From contig JAWXUL010000002.1 of the NCBI GenBank assembly GCA_044432725.1, forward strand, positions 154,470 to 218,469: a DNA stretch of 64,000 nucleotides, in the 5' to 3' direction. The notes below the pieces were generated by a model that was given only the letters and a program-made list of their open reading frames with translations, was not told the DNA's origin and did no database searches. Positions 31,693 to 40,776 of this stretch are shown here, piece after piece; within the stretch, counting starts at the first letter, position 1, and every line of letters begins with the position of its first letter. Origin of the DNA: JAWXUK01 sp044432725 (lineage in GTDB: Bacteria > Bacillota > Clostridia > Oscillospirales > Oscillospiraceae). Position numbers and translations under genes: made by a program.

Positions 31693-33713
31693 AAGGTCAC
31701 CCTTTCATTCCAACACTTCCATAAGTTGCTTTTGTCTAAATCTAATTGACCAGAATTTCTTTTGACTGTAAACGTATTTTTTTCAGAAGAGAGCTGAACT
31801 AATCTCAGTTCTCGCAGAATCCCCAAGGCAAGCTCGCCCATGCGAACAGGAATTTGGGCAATGTTTTCCAAGTCTTGGCAGAGCATAGTGAAACTTTTGT
31901 TGCTTTTTTCTTCCTTTAATCGATCATAAAGAGCAAGTACGTTTTCTTCTTCTAAATAGATTTTATTTTGATACTTCTCTTCATATTCGTCAAGATAGTC
32001 ATTGATCCTTCCTGTACTCTGAAACTCTTGGTAAAGCCTGTCTGGCTTTTGGCTTGGGCACATTGAAAAAATCTGAAGCTGTGGATTTGATTCGCCACGG
32101 TAATGATTCACTTGTAAATGAAAGGCAATGTCTAAATAGATTCCCATTTGCACTGGCTCTCCTTGATAGTGAAAACAGACACCTAAAATTTCAGCATCAT
32201 CTTGACGGAGACGCAAGCGTAAATGCTTGCCCCCTCCTACCAAGCTTCCTGCCACCACCAAAGCTGATTCGATTAAAAAACTTGGTCGGAGACATCCACC
32301 ACCTGTTGGTTCGAAATTTTCTAAAAATTCAGTTTCTTCTAGGGTGATATCTTTGATCTCGCAACAGATATCTAAATTTAAAGTTTTAGTTTTCATTTTA
32401 TTTGAATATTTTTGCATTTCTGCTTTCAAAGCAATTTTTAAATCTGGTATATTCTCTTGAGCTACTGTAAAGCCGGCTGCTTGGGCATGGCCACCATAAC
32501 CAAGGAGTAAATCCCCCACTTTTGCCAGAAGTTCATATAAATTCACCTCGCCAAAGGTACGGCAAGAGCCTTTCCCAATGCCATCACGGCAACATACCAT
32601 CACAGTGGGCATAGAATATCGCTCTCCCAAACGGGAAGCAACAATGCCCACGACCCCTGCGTGCCATGTTTCATTTTCCAGAAAAACCAAGGTATCAGGT
32701 GGATTTTCTTCTAAATATTCCAGACATTGACGGAAAATTTCCCCTTCAATCTCCTGACGTTGCCAGTTTAATTCACAAAGCATCGTGGCACAATCCTGTG
32801 CAAAGGATTCTTCTTCTGTGAGGAGAAGGGCAAGGGCGATTTCTGTTCTATCCAGTCTGCCTGCTGCGTTGATTCTGGGTGCGAGGTTATAGCCAATGGT
32901 TCCTGTGTTGATTTGGCGAGTCCCTTGGTCGATTTCTCCCAAAAGCTTTGCAATCCCAAGTTGTGGATATTGGTTCAGTTTTTCCAAACCTATTTTGACA
33001 AAATAACGATTCTCGCCCTTTAAAGGCATAACATCAGCCACTGTCCCCACAGCCACAAGGTCGCTGTATTGAAAGAAAACATCCTCCCAATCCTCTGGGT
33101 GAGAGAGGGCTTGGGCCAGTTTCAATGCCACACCCACACCAGCTAGCTCTGGGCAAGGATAATTCCCGAGACGTGAATTGATGACAGCTAAGGCAGGGGG
33201 CAATTCTGGTGGACAGGAATGATGATCTGTGATAATGATTTCAAGCCCTAATTCATTGGCATAAATCACTTGGTCTTTTCCTGAAATACCACAGTCCACA
33301 GTGACAACAAGAGAGACTCCTCTTTCCTGTAAATCTAGGAGAGCAGTTTCGTTTAAGCCATATCCCTCGCCGATACGATGGGGGATATAGGGGATGACAC
33401 GAAGTCCTCGGCTGCGCAGATAATGGGTGAGGAGGGCTGTGGCTGTAATACCGTCCACATCATAATCTCCGTAAATGGCAACCATTTCATCCTTTTCTAT
33501 GGCTTCTTCCAAGCGAAGGACGGCTGTTTCCATAGATTGCAACAAAAATGGGTCGTGGGAAAGGTTTTTATCAGGATAAAACAAGGCTTGTGCTTCTGCT
33601 GCTGTGGTGAAACCTCGGGCAGCTAAAAGCTTTGCTATCATAACACCGAAGCCTTGTCCCTGAAAATCATTTGCCTTTTCAGGGCAAGTAGGTAGGACGA
33701 GGTAAGGATACAT
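31677..33713 (-). CDS. recJ: Single-stranded-DNA-specific exonuclease RecJ
   Basis: DHH-family 5'-3' exonuclease of recombination and mismatch repair. AIYGDYDVDGITATALL, VVTVDCGIS, IIITDHHSCP and the downstream AGVGVALKLAQAL give the metal-binding DHH core; DHHA1 follows with GIVASRLGERY and GYGGHAQAAGF, then an OB-like domain and a C-terminal RecJ domain typical of Firmicutes. Start is the ATG at 33711-33713 after ACGGAG; an upstream GTG/ATG extension is not family-like. 678 residues. Probably one operon with rel. Confidence 0.95.
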   Translation of the reverse strand: MYPYLVLPTCPEKANDFQGQGFGVMIAKLLAARGFTTAAEAQALFYPDKNLSHDPFLLQSMETAVLRLEEAIEKDEMVAIYGDYDVDGITATALLTHYLRSRGLRVIPYIPHRIGEGYGLNETALLDLQERGVSLVVTVDCGISGKDQVIYANELGLEIIITDHHSCPPELPPALAVINSRLGNYPCPELAGVGVALKLAQALSHPEDWEDVFFQYSDLVAVGTVADVMPLKGENRYFVKIGLEKLNQYPQLGIAKLLGEIDQGTRQINTGTIGYNLAPRINAAGRLDRTEIALALLLTEEESFAQDCATMLCELNWQRQEIEGEIFRQCLEYLEENPPDTLVFLENETWHAGVVGIVASRLGERYSMPTVMVCCRDGIGKGSCRTFGEVNLYELLAKVGDLLLGYGGHAQAAGFTVAQENIPDLKIALKAEMQKYSNKMKTKTLNLDICCEIKDITLEETEFLENFEPTGGGCLRPSFLIESALVVAGSLVGGGKHLRLRLRQDDAEILGVCFHYQGEPVQMGIYLDIAFHLQVNHYRGESNPQLQIFSMCPSQKPDRLYQEFQSTGRINDYLDEYEEKYQNKIYLEEENVLALYDRLKEEKSNKSFTMLCQDLENIAQIPVRMGELALGILRELRLVQLSSEKNTFTVKRNSGQLDLDKSNLWKCWNERVTLWKNY

Positions 33714-33811
33714 TTTATTTCTCCGTTTTCCTTTTTCAACGACCACGCAATTCACAAAAATTCTTTAAAATATGTTAAGTTTTTGTGAACTTTGCTTAAA
33801 TTCTGCCCTAG

Positions 33812-33870
33812 CCCTTGAAAAAATCATAGTTTTACTGTATTATAACATAGATAGTAAAATATTTCAAGGG
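33812..33870. promoter_or_regulatory. Nested palindrome containing the mnmG promoter
   Basis: Arms CCCTTGAAA (33812-33820) and TTTCAAGGG (33862-33870) enclose a second pair TTTTACT (33830-33836) and AGTAAAA (33853-33859). The promoter elements TTGAAA (33815-33820), 17 bp, TATTAT (33838-33843) are embedded in it, so a regulator bound here would control mnmG. Confidence 0.5.
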
Positions 33871-33875
33871 CACCT

Positions 33876-33901
33876 CTAAAAAACTCTTGGTCCACAAGAG
33901 T
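33876..33901 (-). promoter_or_regulatory. 26-bp palindromic element, mnmG copy
   Basis: On the minus strand ACTCTTGTGGACCAAGAGT followed by TTTTTAGA. The same element, opposite in orientation, precedes dnaA and dnaN. Read as the mnmG leader RNA it forms a 7-bp hairpin (33883-33901) followed after five bases by six U (33907-33912), so it might attenuate mnmG. The rest of the 314-bp gap between recJ and mnmG shows no gene. Confidence 0.5.
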
Positions 33902-34027
33902 ACAAATTTTTTGACAGCACAGGCTCTTCCTTCGGTCGTTCTCACATCGTTTTGAAAAATCAAGTGGAAGAAATTGTTTTCTTGTTATTTTGTTTGAGAG
34001 GTTCCCAGAAAAAGAGAGGGAAACAAA

Positions 34028-35941
34028 TTGTTTGATTCGCAAAAAGAATTTTTTGAAAAGGAACATTTCTCTGCTGGTACATATGATGTAGTGGTCGTGG
34101 GGGCTGGACATGGAGGCATTGAAGCAGCTCTTGCCTCTGCACGGTTGGGCTGTCGCACCCTGTGTCTGACCCTTCATCTGGATGCAGTGGGGAATCTTCC
34201 TTGCAATCCTGCCATTGGTGGTACTGGGAAAGGGCATTTGGTACGAGAACTGGATGCTCTGGGGGGCGAGATGGGAAAACTGGCTGACAAAGCTTGTATC
34301 CAATATCGTCTGTTAAACCGAAGCAAAGGGGCTGCTGTTTGGTCACTGCGTGCACAGGCAGACCGTACCCTTTATCAGCAATACGCCTTAGAAACTATGA
34401 GTACCACGGAAAACCTTGTGATTAAACAGGGAGAGGCTGTGGATATTTTGACAGAGGAAGGGGTCGTGACAGGGATTTCCACCAGCACAGGGGCAGTGTA
34501 TCACTGTAAAGCTGTCATTCTTTCCACTGGTACCTATCTTTCTGGCAGAACCATTATCGGAAAACTTGTAGAAGAGTCAGGCCCTGATGGCTTGTCTGCT
34601 GCTAAATACATGAGTGAAAATCTCCAACGACTTGGCTTGCCCCTTCGTCGCTTTAAAACGGGGACACCTCCTCGGATTTTGGCAAGCTCTGTTGATTTTT
34701 CCAAAATGGAAGAACAAAAGGGAGAGGGGAATCTTCATTTTTCCTTCTCTACCACTGAAATACCAGAGAGTAAGATTTCTTGCTGGCTTACCTATACCAA
34801 CCAAGAGACCCACGAAATCATCCAAAATAATTTCCATCGTTCCCCCTTGTTTTCAGGGGTGATTGAAGGGGTAGGCCCTAGGTACTGCCCCAGTATCGAG
34901 GATAAAATACATCGCTTTGCGGATAAAGAAAGACATCAACTCTTTCTAGAGCCAATGGGTTTGAACTCTCAAGAGATGTATTTACAAGGGCTTTCTTCTT
35001 CTTTACCAGAAGAAATACAGCTTGCAGTGGTACGCAGTATTGCTGGACTGGAACAAGCAGAAATCACCCGTCCTGCTTATGCCATTGAATATGATTGTCT
35101 GGACCCTACTTGCTTGAAACACACCATGGAAACCAAAATTGTCAAGGGACTGTATACAGCAGGTCAGTGCAATGGTTCTTCTGGATATGAAGAAGCAGCT
35201 GTTCAAGGGTTTGTAGCTGGTGTCAATGCAGCGCTGAAAATTCTGGAGAAAGAACCCTTTGTCATTGGACGAGAAGAGGGGTATATTGGGGTTTTGATTG
35301 ATGATTTATTGACAAAAGGTACCGAAGAACCCTATCGCATGATGACTTCTCGTACAGAATATCGCTTGTTACACCGTCAAGACAATGCCCAACATCGACT
35401 TTGTAGCAGAGGACATCAGATTGGTTTGGTCTCTGACGAGGTCTATCAAAAGGTCATGGCAGATATCGAAGCCATTGCCAGAGAAATCACAAGACTGGAA
35501 GAAACAGGGGTCTCTCCCAGTAAGGAATTGAATAAAATTTTAGCCCTGCATGGGGAAACCCCTGTAGAGCATGGGTCTACCCTTGGTTCGCTCCTTCGTC
35601 GTCCCCGTTTGTCTTATGAAATTTTAGAAGTGGTGGACAGTAATCGCCCTGATCTTTCCTCTGAAATGATACAAGAAATCGAGATTTCTTTAAAATATCA
35701 AGGATATATTCATCGCCAACTACGTCAAGTAGCACAGATGAAAAAATTAGAATCACGGCCTTTGCCAGAAGATTTAGATTATATGAATATCCACGGTTTG
35801 CGTTTAGAAGCACGTCAAAAACTGGCACGAATTCGTCCTGAAAATCTGGGGCAAGCTGGACGTGTTTCTGGGGTTTCTCCTGCTGATGTCACTGTTTTGA
35901 TGGTTCATCTGGCACAAGAAGGTGGAAAAAAGAAAAAATAA
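34028..35941 (+). CDS. mnmG: tRNA uridine-34 carboxymethylaminomethyl synthesis enzyme MnmG
   Basis: FAD enzyme (GidA) that with MnmE installs the cmnm5 group on wobble uridines. VVVGAGHGGIEAALASARLG (dinucleotide fold), LPCNPAIGGTGKGHLVREL, RYCPSIEDKI and GQCNGSSGYEEAAVQG are diagnostic. 637 residues is typical. The start is TTG at 34028 (no better codon upstream) with AGAGGG seven bases before it. It is isolated from its usual partner mnmE, which is not in this window, and from rsmG. The leader is long (about 180 nt) with regulatory features. Confidence 0.97.
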   Translation: MFDSQKEFFEKEHFSAGTYDVVVVGAGHGGIEAALASARLGCRTLCLTLHLDAVGNLPCNPAIGGTGKGHLVRELDALGGEMGKLADKACIQYRLLNRSKGAAVWSLRAQADRTLYQQYALETMSTTENLVIKQGEAVDILTEEGVVTGISTSTGAVYHCKAVILSTGTYLSGRTIIGKLVEESGPDGLSAAKYMSENLQRLGLPLRRFKTGTPPRILASSVDFSKMEEQKGEGNLHFSFSTTEIPESKISCWLTYTNQETHEIIQNNFHRSPLFSGVIEGVGPRYCPSIEDKIHRFADKERHQLFLEPMGLNSQEMYLQGLSSSLPEEIQLAVVRSIAGLEQAEITRPAYAIEYDCLDPTCLKHTMETKIVKGLYTAGQCNGSSGYEEAAVQGFVAGVNAALKILEKEPFVIGREEGYIGVLIDDLLTKGTEEPYRMMTSRTEYRLLHRQDNAQHRLCSRGHQIGLVSDEVYQKVMADIEAIAREITRLEETGVSPSKELNKILALHGETPVEHGSTLGSLLRRPRLSYEILEVVDSNRPDLSSEMIQEIEISLKYQGYIHRQLRQVAQMKKLESRPLPEDLDYMNIHGLRLEARQKLARIRPENLGQAGRVSGVSPADVTVLMVHLAQEGGKKKK

Positions 35942-36051
35942 GCATATGTTGGCACCACAACAAATTCTTCTTGGAGATAATGGTATTTAAGAAAAAAGGG
36001 GAAAAGATTCTGTAAATTTTCAAAGCTTTCCCCAAGATAAAGGAAAATAAG

Positions 36052-36951
36052 ATGAAATTAAAAGCAATCAAAGGGAATACTTGGGCGATTGTGGGAGACT
36101 GTTACATGCCTCTTTATCGGATGAACGAAAAAGATTGCATATTAATGGACACAGGCTATCCCAAAGAGCGAGAGGAACTGGAAAACCTTTTAGAGGTAGA
36201 AGGACTTCGCTTACAAGGAATCATCTGCTCTCATGCCCATGTAGACCATGTTGGTTCTGCTGAGTATTTCAGAAAAAAATATAAAATACCTCTTTATCTG
36301 TCCCAAGGGGAGGGAGGGATTTTATCCCATATCTTAAATATAAAGGCATATCGCATGGCGATTTCTCCCAAAGAAACCATGGAAGCAATGGGAGATTGTG
36401 TTTCTACAGAGGCAATCTTGATTCCTGACCATCAGAAAAGCGTGGAAATCTGTGGGGTGAAATTTGGCTTAGAGTTGACAGAAGGTCATTCTTCTGCTCA
36501 TTTATGTATCATTACCCCTGATGATGTTTGTTATTTGGGGGATGCTCTTTTGACAAAGGATCAACTGGATGCAAAACTACCTTACGCAATGGATTTGGCA
36601 CAAAACTTAGAATCTCATAAAAGAATTAAGACTTTCCCCTATTCCCATTATATTATGGCACATTTTGGGGAATGTTCTTTGGGAGACTTAGGGGCATTGG
36701 TGGAAGATAATATGTCCATGTTTTCTGCCCGTGTGGAAGATGTGTATCAGATTGTGAAGAAGGGTAAAACCATGGAGGCCATTGCACTGGATTTCTGTAA
36801 ACTTCATAATTTGAACCATCGCAAAGGAAAAAGGGTTTATTTTTTTCAACGTACCTTACGTTTTTACTTGGATTATTTAGAAGATTGTGGGCGAATCCAG
36901 ATGGAGATGGGGGAAGAGGGGCTTTTGTATTGTTGGTGTCTTGAGTCATAA
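36052..36951 (+). CDS. MBL-fold metallo-hydrolase
   Basis: A 299-residue metallo-beta-lactamase-fold protein: CSHAHVDHVGS (HxHxDH, about residue 60), LTEGHSSAHL, YLGDALL with metal Asp, and HYIMAHFGE supplying the last His. The final ~100 residues are a helical domain with FFQRTLRFYLDYLEDCGRI that resembles a winged-helix cap. Substrate unknown. ATG follows a weak AAGGAAAATAAG. It stands alone between mnmG and the flagellin gene and ends at a strong terminator. Confidence 0.85.
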   Translation: MKLKAIKGNTWAIVGDCYMPLYRMNEKDCILMDTGYPKEREELENLLEVEGLRLQGIICSHAHVDHVGSAEYFRKKYKIPLYLSQGEGGILSHILNIKAYRMAISPKETMEAMGDCVSTEAILIPDHQKSVEICGVKFGLELTEGHSSAHLCIITPDDVCYLGDALLTKDQLDAKLPYAMDLAQNLESHKRIKTFPYSHYIMAHFGECSLGDLGALVEDNMSMFSARVEDVYQIVKKGKTMEAIALDFCKLHNLNHRKGKRVYFFQRTLRFYLDYLEDCGRIQMEMGEEGLLYCWCLES

Positions 36952-37005
36952 TATTTTCTCGATGACAAGCGATTACCCTTTACACTTGTAAAATAAAAAC
37001 AGAAA

Positions 37006-37043
37006 GCTGTGTCACAACAGGAGTTGTGACACAGCCTTTTTTT
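37006..37043. terminator. Strong bidirectional terminator
   Basis: Perfect 13-bp stem GCTGTGTCACAAC/GTTGTGACACAGC, AGGA loop, seven T on the plus strand and a T-rich stretch on the minus. It serves the convergent MBL and flagellin genes. Confidence 0.95.
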
Positions 37044-37085
37044 ATTCAGCTTTTCTCTCTTGATTGGTAAAAGTTATTGATTACT

Positions 37086-37916
37086 TTAAGAACCTAGAAT
37101 ATTCAACAAGCCTTCTTTCTCTTCTTGAGCTTTTTTCAGCATAGAAATGGAAGACTGACTATTCACAGAACGCAAGCTGTTATTCACAGACTCTTTTGCC
37201 ATGTCTGTGTCTCTGATACGAGATTCTGATGCTTGGAGTTGAATCCCTGCATTGGTGAGATTGCTGTAAGTATGGTCTAAACGATTTTGAGTGCCGCCCA
37301 ATTCGGCTCGTTGAGAGGTAATTTTGTCCACAAATTCTGTTAAGGTTTCCAAAATTTCTTGTGCTTGCTCTTGGGTGACAATATTCATTTGACTGGCATC
37401 AATATTCACATAGGTAGAAGCACCCTCGATATTGACAGAGATACTTTCATCACTGGAAGTACCAATTTGGAACTCTAAACCTTCCACTGCAAGGCTTCCA
37501 TCCAAAAGGGCTGTGCCGTTAAAGTTGGTAGAAGCTGCCACACGATTGATTTCAGAAACAAGAGAGTCCATCTCTAGTTGGAGCGCATTGCGCTCCACAT
37601 CTGTATAAGTGCCATTAGAGGACTGCATTGCCAGATCTGTGGCTCTCACAAGCATATCATTGACAGATTGCATAGCACCTTCGGCAACCTTCACAGCAGA
37701 AGAAGCCATTTTTGTATTAAACTGAGCCGCTTTGTTCATGGTGATTTCTGCTCTCATTTTTTCAGAAACAGCAAGACCTGCGGGATTATCTCCGGCTGAA
37801 TTGATTTGCAAACCAGAGGAAAGTTTTTCCATTGATTTTTCTTTTTCTTTCTTTTCTAATAAATAACTGGTATAAGCATTCATACCACTGGTACTGTTGT
37901 TAATTGACATAGACAT
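37086..37916 (-). CDS. Flagellin
   Basis: Flagellar filament protein of 276 residues, consisting only of the conserved D0/D1 helical ends. Recognisable are SMEKLSSGLQINSAGDNPAGLAVSEKMR near the N terminus (split here by family variation), NFNGTALLDGSL in the middle, and AELGGTQNRLDHTYSNL and ASESRIRDTDMAKE near the C terminus. The D2/D3 outer region is absent. The extreme ends differ from typical flagellins: MSMSINNSTSG and a Lys/Glu-rich KKAQEEKEGLLNILGS, so it may be a minor or variant filament protein. AAGGAGG precedes the ATG. No other flagellar genes are nearby. Confidence 0.9.
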   Translation of the reverse strand: MSMSINNSTSGMNAYTSYLLEKKEKEKSMEKLSSGLQINSAGDNPAGLAVSEKMRAEITMNKAAQFNTKMASSAVKVAEGAMQSVNDMLVRATDLAMQSSNGTYTDVERNALQLEMDSLVSEINRVAASTNFNGTALLDGSLAVEGLEFQIGTSSDESISVNIEGASTYVNIDASQMNIVTQEQAQEILETLTEFVDKITSQRAELGGTQNRLDHTYSNLTNAGIQLQASESRIRDTDMAKESVNNSLRSVNSQSSISMLKKAQEEKEGLLNILGS

Positions 37917-37961
37917 AATAAATGCCTCCTTTTATAAATATTTAACTGTTAAATCCTGATA

Positions 37962-38684
37962 TTACTCAACTAGATATGCCTCTAAAAAAACCTCTTGTAA
38001 ATAAGGGCTTTCCTGTAAAGAGCCATCTTTCAAACTGGTACTCAGGGTAAGACTTTTTTCTCCCACTTCTAGCAATAGATTTGGAAACAGGTCACTTACG
38101 TTACAGCGAATGGTAAAGGCTTTTTCTCCTTGGATTTCCAAAAGCAAATCCCCTTTTTCCAAATCTGCCTCGGTGAAAACATAGTCATAGACCGAAATTT
38201 TCTCATCTGGGTCACGAGGAATCACAAAGTAAGTTTCGTACCCATCAAAAACATATTCTGGAATGATACTTCCTTGAATATCAGGGAAATATTGCTGAAC
38301 TGAAGAAGAAATTTCCTGTGTATAGTCAAGCTGTTCATAATGCTGACTCAGCTGAATCACAGCGAGAATCTGTTCCTCTTCCCATAAAACTGTAGAAATG
38401 GCTGTCTCTGGGAGGGTTTGGACAAATGCCTCTTCCTCTGACTGAGTTTCTTCTGAAGATTGTTCTTCTTCCACTCCTTCTTCAGGAGATAGTTCTTCCA
38501 GTTGGGATTCTTCTTCCTCTGATTCTGCAGGAGGTAGTTCTTCTGGCTGGACGATTTCTGGGACAAGGATTTCTGGTGGCGTTGTTTCTGGGGATTGTAC
38601 CTCTCCAGAAGAGATACCAAGGAAAAGAGTCACTGCCATAGCAGAAGCAACGGTAAAAATATTCGGTAAACCTAAACTTGACAT
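37962..38684 (-). CDS. Exported or membrane-anchored protein with acidic spacer
   Basis: I do not recognise this 240-residue protein. Starting at the ATG at 38682-38684 (AGGAAGGATG site), a hydrophobic segment (about 8-26, IFTVASAMAVTLFLGISS) acts as signal or anchor; then comes a ~75-residue spacer rich in Glu, Pro and Ser, then a folded-looking domain (about 105-240) with ILAVIQLSQHYEQLDYTQEI and YDYVFTEADLEKGDLLLEI. The spacer could cross the wall. It is 45 bp upstream of the flagellin gene on the same strand and may be co-transcribed. An ATG 16 codons earlier is possible but poorer. Confidence 0.6.
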   Translation of the reverse strand: MSSLGLPNIFTVASAMAVTLFLGISSGEVQSPETTPPEILVPEIVQPEELPPAESEEEESQLEELSPEEGVEEEQSSEETQSEEEAFVQTLPETAISTVLWEEEQILAVIQLSQHYEQLDYTQEISSSVQQYFPDIQGSIIPEYVFDGYETYFVIPRDPDEKISVYDYVFTEADLEKGDLLLEIQGEKAFTIRCNVSDLFPNLLLEVGEKSLTLSTSLKDGSLQESPYLQEVFLEAYLVE

Positions 38685-38811
38685 ACACAACATCCTTCCT
38701 AAGCCTTCGTATGCCGTGAACATGGCATACAAATGGGAATTGTACCTTATATAAAATTATCGACATTCTTTGAAAAAAGTTAAGTCCTTGCAATCTTTTT
38801 TTTGTAATCGC

Positions 38812-38840
38812 TTTTCAGTGAGAGAGAAGTGTGGTATAAT
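38812..38840 (+). promoter_or_regulatory. Promoter of dtd
   Basis: TTTTCA, 17 bp, TATAAT with extended -10 (TGGTATAAT), 42 bp before the dtd start. Confidence 0.6.
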
Positions 38841-38882
38841 GAAAAACAGCGTTTTGTCACAATCTACATAAAAGGAGCAAAT

Positions 38883-39323
38883 ATGAAAGCAATCGTAACA
38901 AGAGTTTCCAGTGCCTCTGTCACCATAGAGAAAGAAATAAAAGGTGAAATCAAGACAGGTTTTCTTGTATTATTAGGGGTCGCCCCAGAAGATAATGAAG
39001 AAATTTGCCATAACTTAGCAGATAAAATTTGTAATTTACGTGTTTTTTCTGATGAAAATGGCAAGATGAACCAAAATTTAGAACAAGTAGGGGGAGAAAT
39101 CTTGGTCATTTCCCAATTCACTCTCTTTGCAGATACCTCTAGCCGTCGTCCTGGTTTTACAGGAGCAGCCAAACCAGAACTTGCCATTCCTCTTTACGAA
39201 GGATTCATCAAACGCTGTAAAGATAATGGTTTTTCTGTGAAGTCTGGAACCTTTGGGGCTGATATGGACGTGTCATCTGTCAACCAAGGACCCGTTACAA
39301 TATGTTATGATACTTCTAAATAA
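38883..39323 (+). CDS. dtd: D-aminoacyl-tRNA deacylase
   Basis: Dtd removes D-amino acids (and glycine from tRNA-Ala) mis-attached to tRNA. Family motifs are MKAIVTRVSSASVTIE at the start, GFLVLLGV, ISQFTLFAD (catalytic Thr region) and the cis-Gly-Pro motif, here NQGPVT where NxGPVT is usual. 146 residues matches the family. Start is the ATG at 38883 after AAAGGAG; the longer open frame upstream runs through the promoter. In many Firmicutes dtd follows rel; here it is 9 kb away and leads into rlmD. Confidence 0.95.
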   Translation: MKAIVTRVSSASVTIEKEIKGEIKTGFLVLLGVAPEDNEEICHNLADKICNLRVFSDENGKMNQNLEQVGGEILVISQFTLFADTSSRRPGFTGAAKPELAIPLYEGFIKRCKDNGFSVKSGTFGADMDVSSVNQGPVTICYDTSK

Positions 39324-39382
39324 TACAGATTGTAATAATACTAGCAGTAATATTTTAATAATATATCAATGGAGGAACGAAC

Positions 39383-40720
39383 ATGGAATGGAAAAAGAAT
39401 GCAGCACATCAAGTAGAAATCACAGGCTATAACGCCGAAGGCTCTGGGGTGGCACGGGTAGATGGACGGGTGATTTTTGTCCCCGCAACAATCGCTGGAG
39501 AGATTTGGGACATCGTTCTGGTGAAAGTGAACAAAAACTTCGCTTTCGGGCGAGCTGTCACCTGTATTACCCCCTCTCCTAAGCGAGTGGAAATGGATTG
39601 TCCCTATGGGAACAAATGTGGAGGCTGTCAATTTCGTCATATGAACTATGAAGAAGAGTTGAAAGCCAAGACTGACATTGTGAAAGCTGCTTTGGAAAGA
39701 ATTGCTGGCGTTAAGGAAGATATCCTTCCGATTATCGGCGCAAAAGAGAGAAATCACTATAGAAACAAGGTGCAATTTCAAGTAGCAGGAAGCGATAAAT
39801 GGATCAAAATTGGTTTTTATCGCAGCAGAAGTCATGATGTGTTGGACACGGAAAGCTGTCTGTTACAAGGAGAGTTTTCCACAAAAGCCAGAGAAGTGTT
39901 GAAAACTTGGATGGGTCAGTTTGGGGTGAACCCCTTTGATGAAAACACTGGGAAAGGAACCATTCGCCATCTTTTCCTTCGTTCTAACGAAAAAGGAGAA
40001 GTGTTGCTGTGTTTGGTGGCAACCAGACGGAAATTGCCCTATATTGCAGAGTTGTTAGAGGCATTAAAAGCAGAATTACCTGATTTAAAAGGCTTTATCT
40101 TAAATGTGAATCCAAAAGACACCAATGTGGTGTTGGGCGAGGAATATCACAAGATTTGGGGCGAAGATTATCTATACGAAGAGTTATCAAATTTAAGTTT
40201 TAAACTTTCTGTTCCTTCCTTTTTCCAAGTCAATTTGAAACAAACCGAGGTTTTATACAAAGTGATCGCTGAATTTGCCCAGCTGAGTGGAACTGAAACT
40301 GTCCTTGATTTATATTGTGGGACAGGGACGATTGGCTTATCCTTGGCAAAAGAAGCAAAAAAAGTAATTGGTATCGAGATTGTTTCCTCTGCTGTCGAGG
40401 ACGCAAAGGAAAACGCAACAAGAAATGGCATAGAAAATGCAGAATTTATTTTGGGCGATTGTGGACAAGTGACAGAAAAAGAGATGAAAGCGGATGTTGT
40501 GATTGTGGATCCGCCTCGTAAAGGACTGAGTTCTCCACAAACAGTCCTCTCTTATGTGGAAAACAAGCTGATTTATACTTCCTGTGACCCTGGAACACTT
40601 GCCAGAGATCTAAAGTTTTTCACAGGAGAAGGCTTTATTGTGGAAAAGATTCAGCCTGTTGACCTTTTCCCTGGGACAAAGCACGTGGAAACAGTGGTTT
40701 TATTAACAAAGAAGAAATAA
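39383..40720 (+). CDS. 23S rRNA (uracil-5-)-methyltransferase, RlmD/RlmCD type
   Basis: SAM-dependent enzyme of the RumA family that makes m5U at 23S positions (747 and/or 1939). Order of parts: TRAM RNA-binding domain (1-60), iron-sulfur cysteines CPYGNKCGGCQF (about residue 72), central domain, then the methyltransferase fold with VLDLYCGTGTIGLSLA, VIVDPPRKGL and the catalytic cysteine in YTSCDPGTLARDL. 445 residues. ATG follows GGAGGAACGAAC. Substrate position cannot be decided; Firmicutes carry more than one paralogue. Confidence 0.92.
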   Translation: MEWKKNAAHQVEITGYNAEGSGVARVDGRVIFVPATIAGEIWDIVLVKVNKNFAFGRAVTCITPSPKRVEMDCPYGNKCGGCQFRHMNYEEELKAKTDIVKAALERIAGVKEDILPIIGAKERNHYRNKVQFQVAGSDKWIKIGFYRSRSHDVLDTESCLLQGEFSTKAREVLKTWMGQFGVNPFDENTGKGTIRHLFLRSNEKGEVLLCLVATRRKLPYIAELLEALKAELPDLKGFILNVNPKDTNVVLGEEYHKIWGEDYLYEELSNLSFKLSVPSFFQVNLKQTEVLYKVIAEFAQLSGTETVLDLYCGTGTIGLSLAKEAKKVIGIEIVSSAVEDAKENATRNGIENAEFILGDCGQVTEKEMKADVVIVDPPRKGLSSPQTVLSYVENKLIYTSCDPGTLARDLKFFTGEGFIVEKIQPVDLFPGTKHVETVVLLTKKK

Positions 40721-40730
40721 AAAAAGAAAT

Positions 40731-40769
40731 AAAAAGACAGCCTTGTTGAAAAACAAAGCTGTCTTTTTT
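40731..40769. terminator. Bidirectional terminator between rlmD-type gene and tmk
   Basis: AAAAAGACAGC pairs with GCTGTCTTTTT, with an inner TTGTT/AACAA pair; T runs on both strands between convergent genes. Confidence 0.9.
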
Positions 40770-40776
40770 ATCTGTC

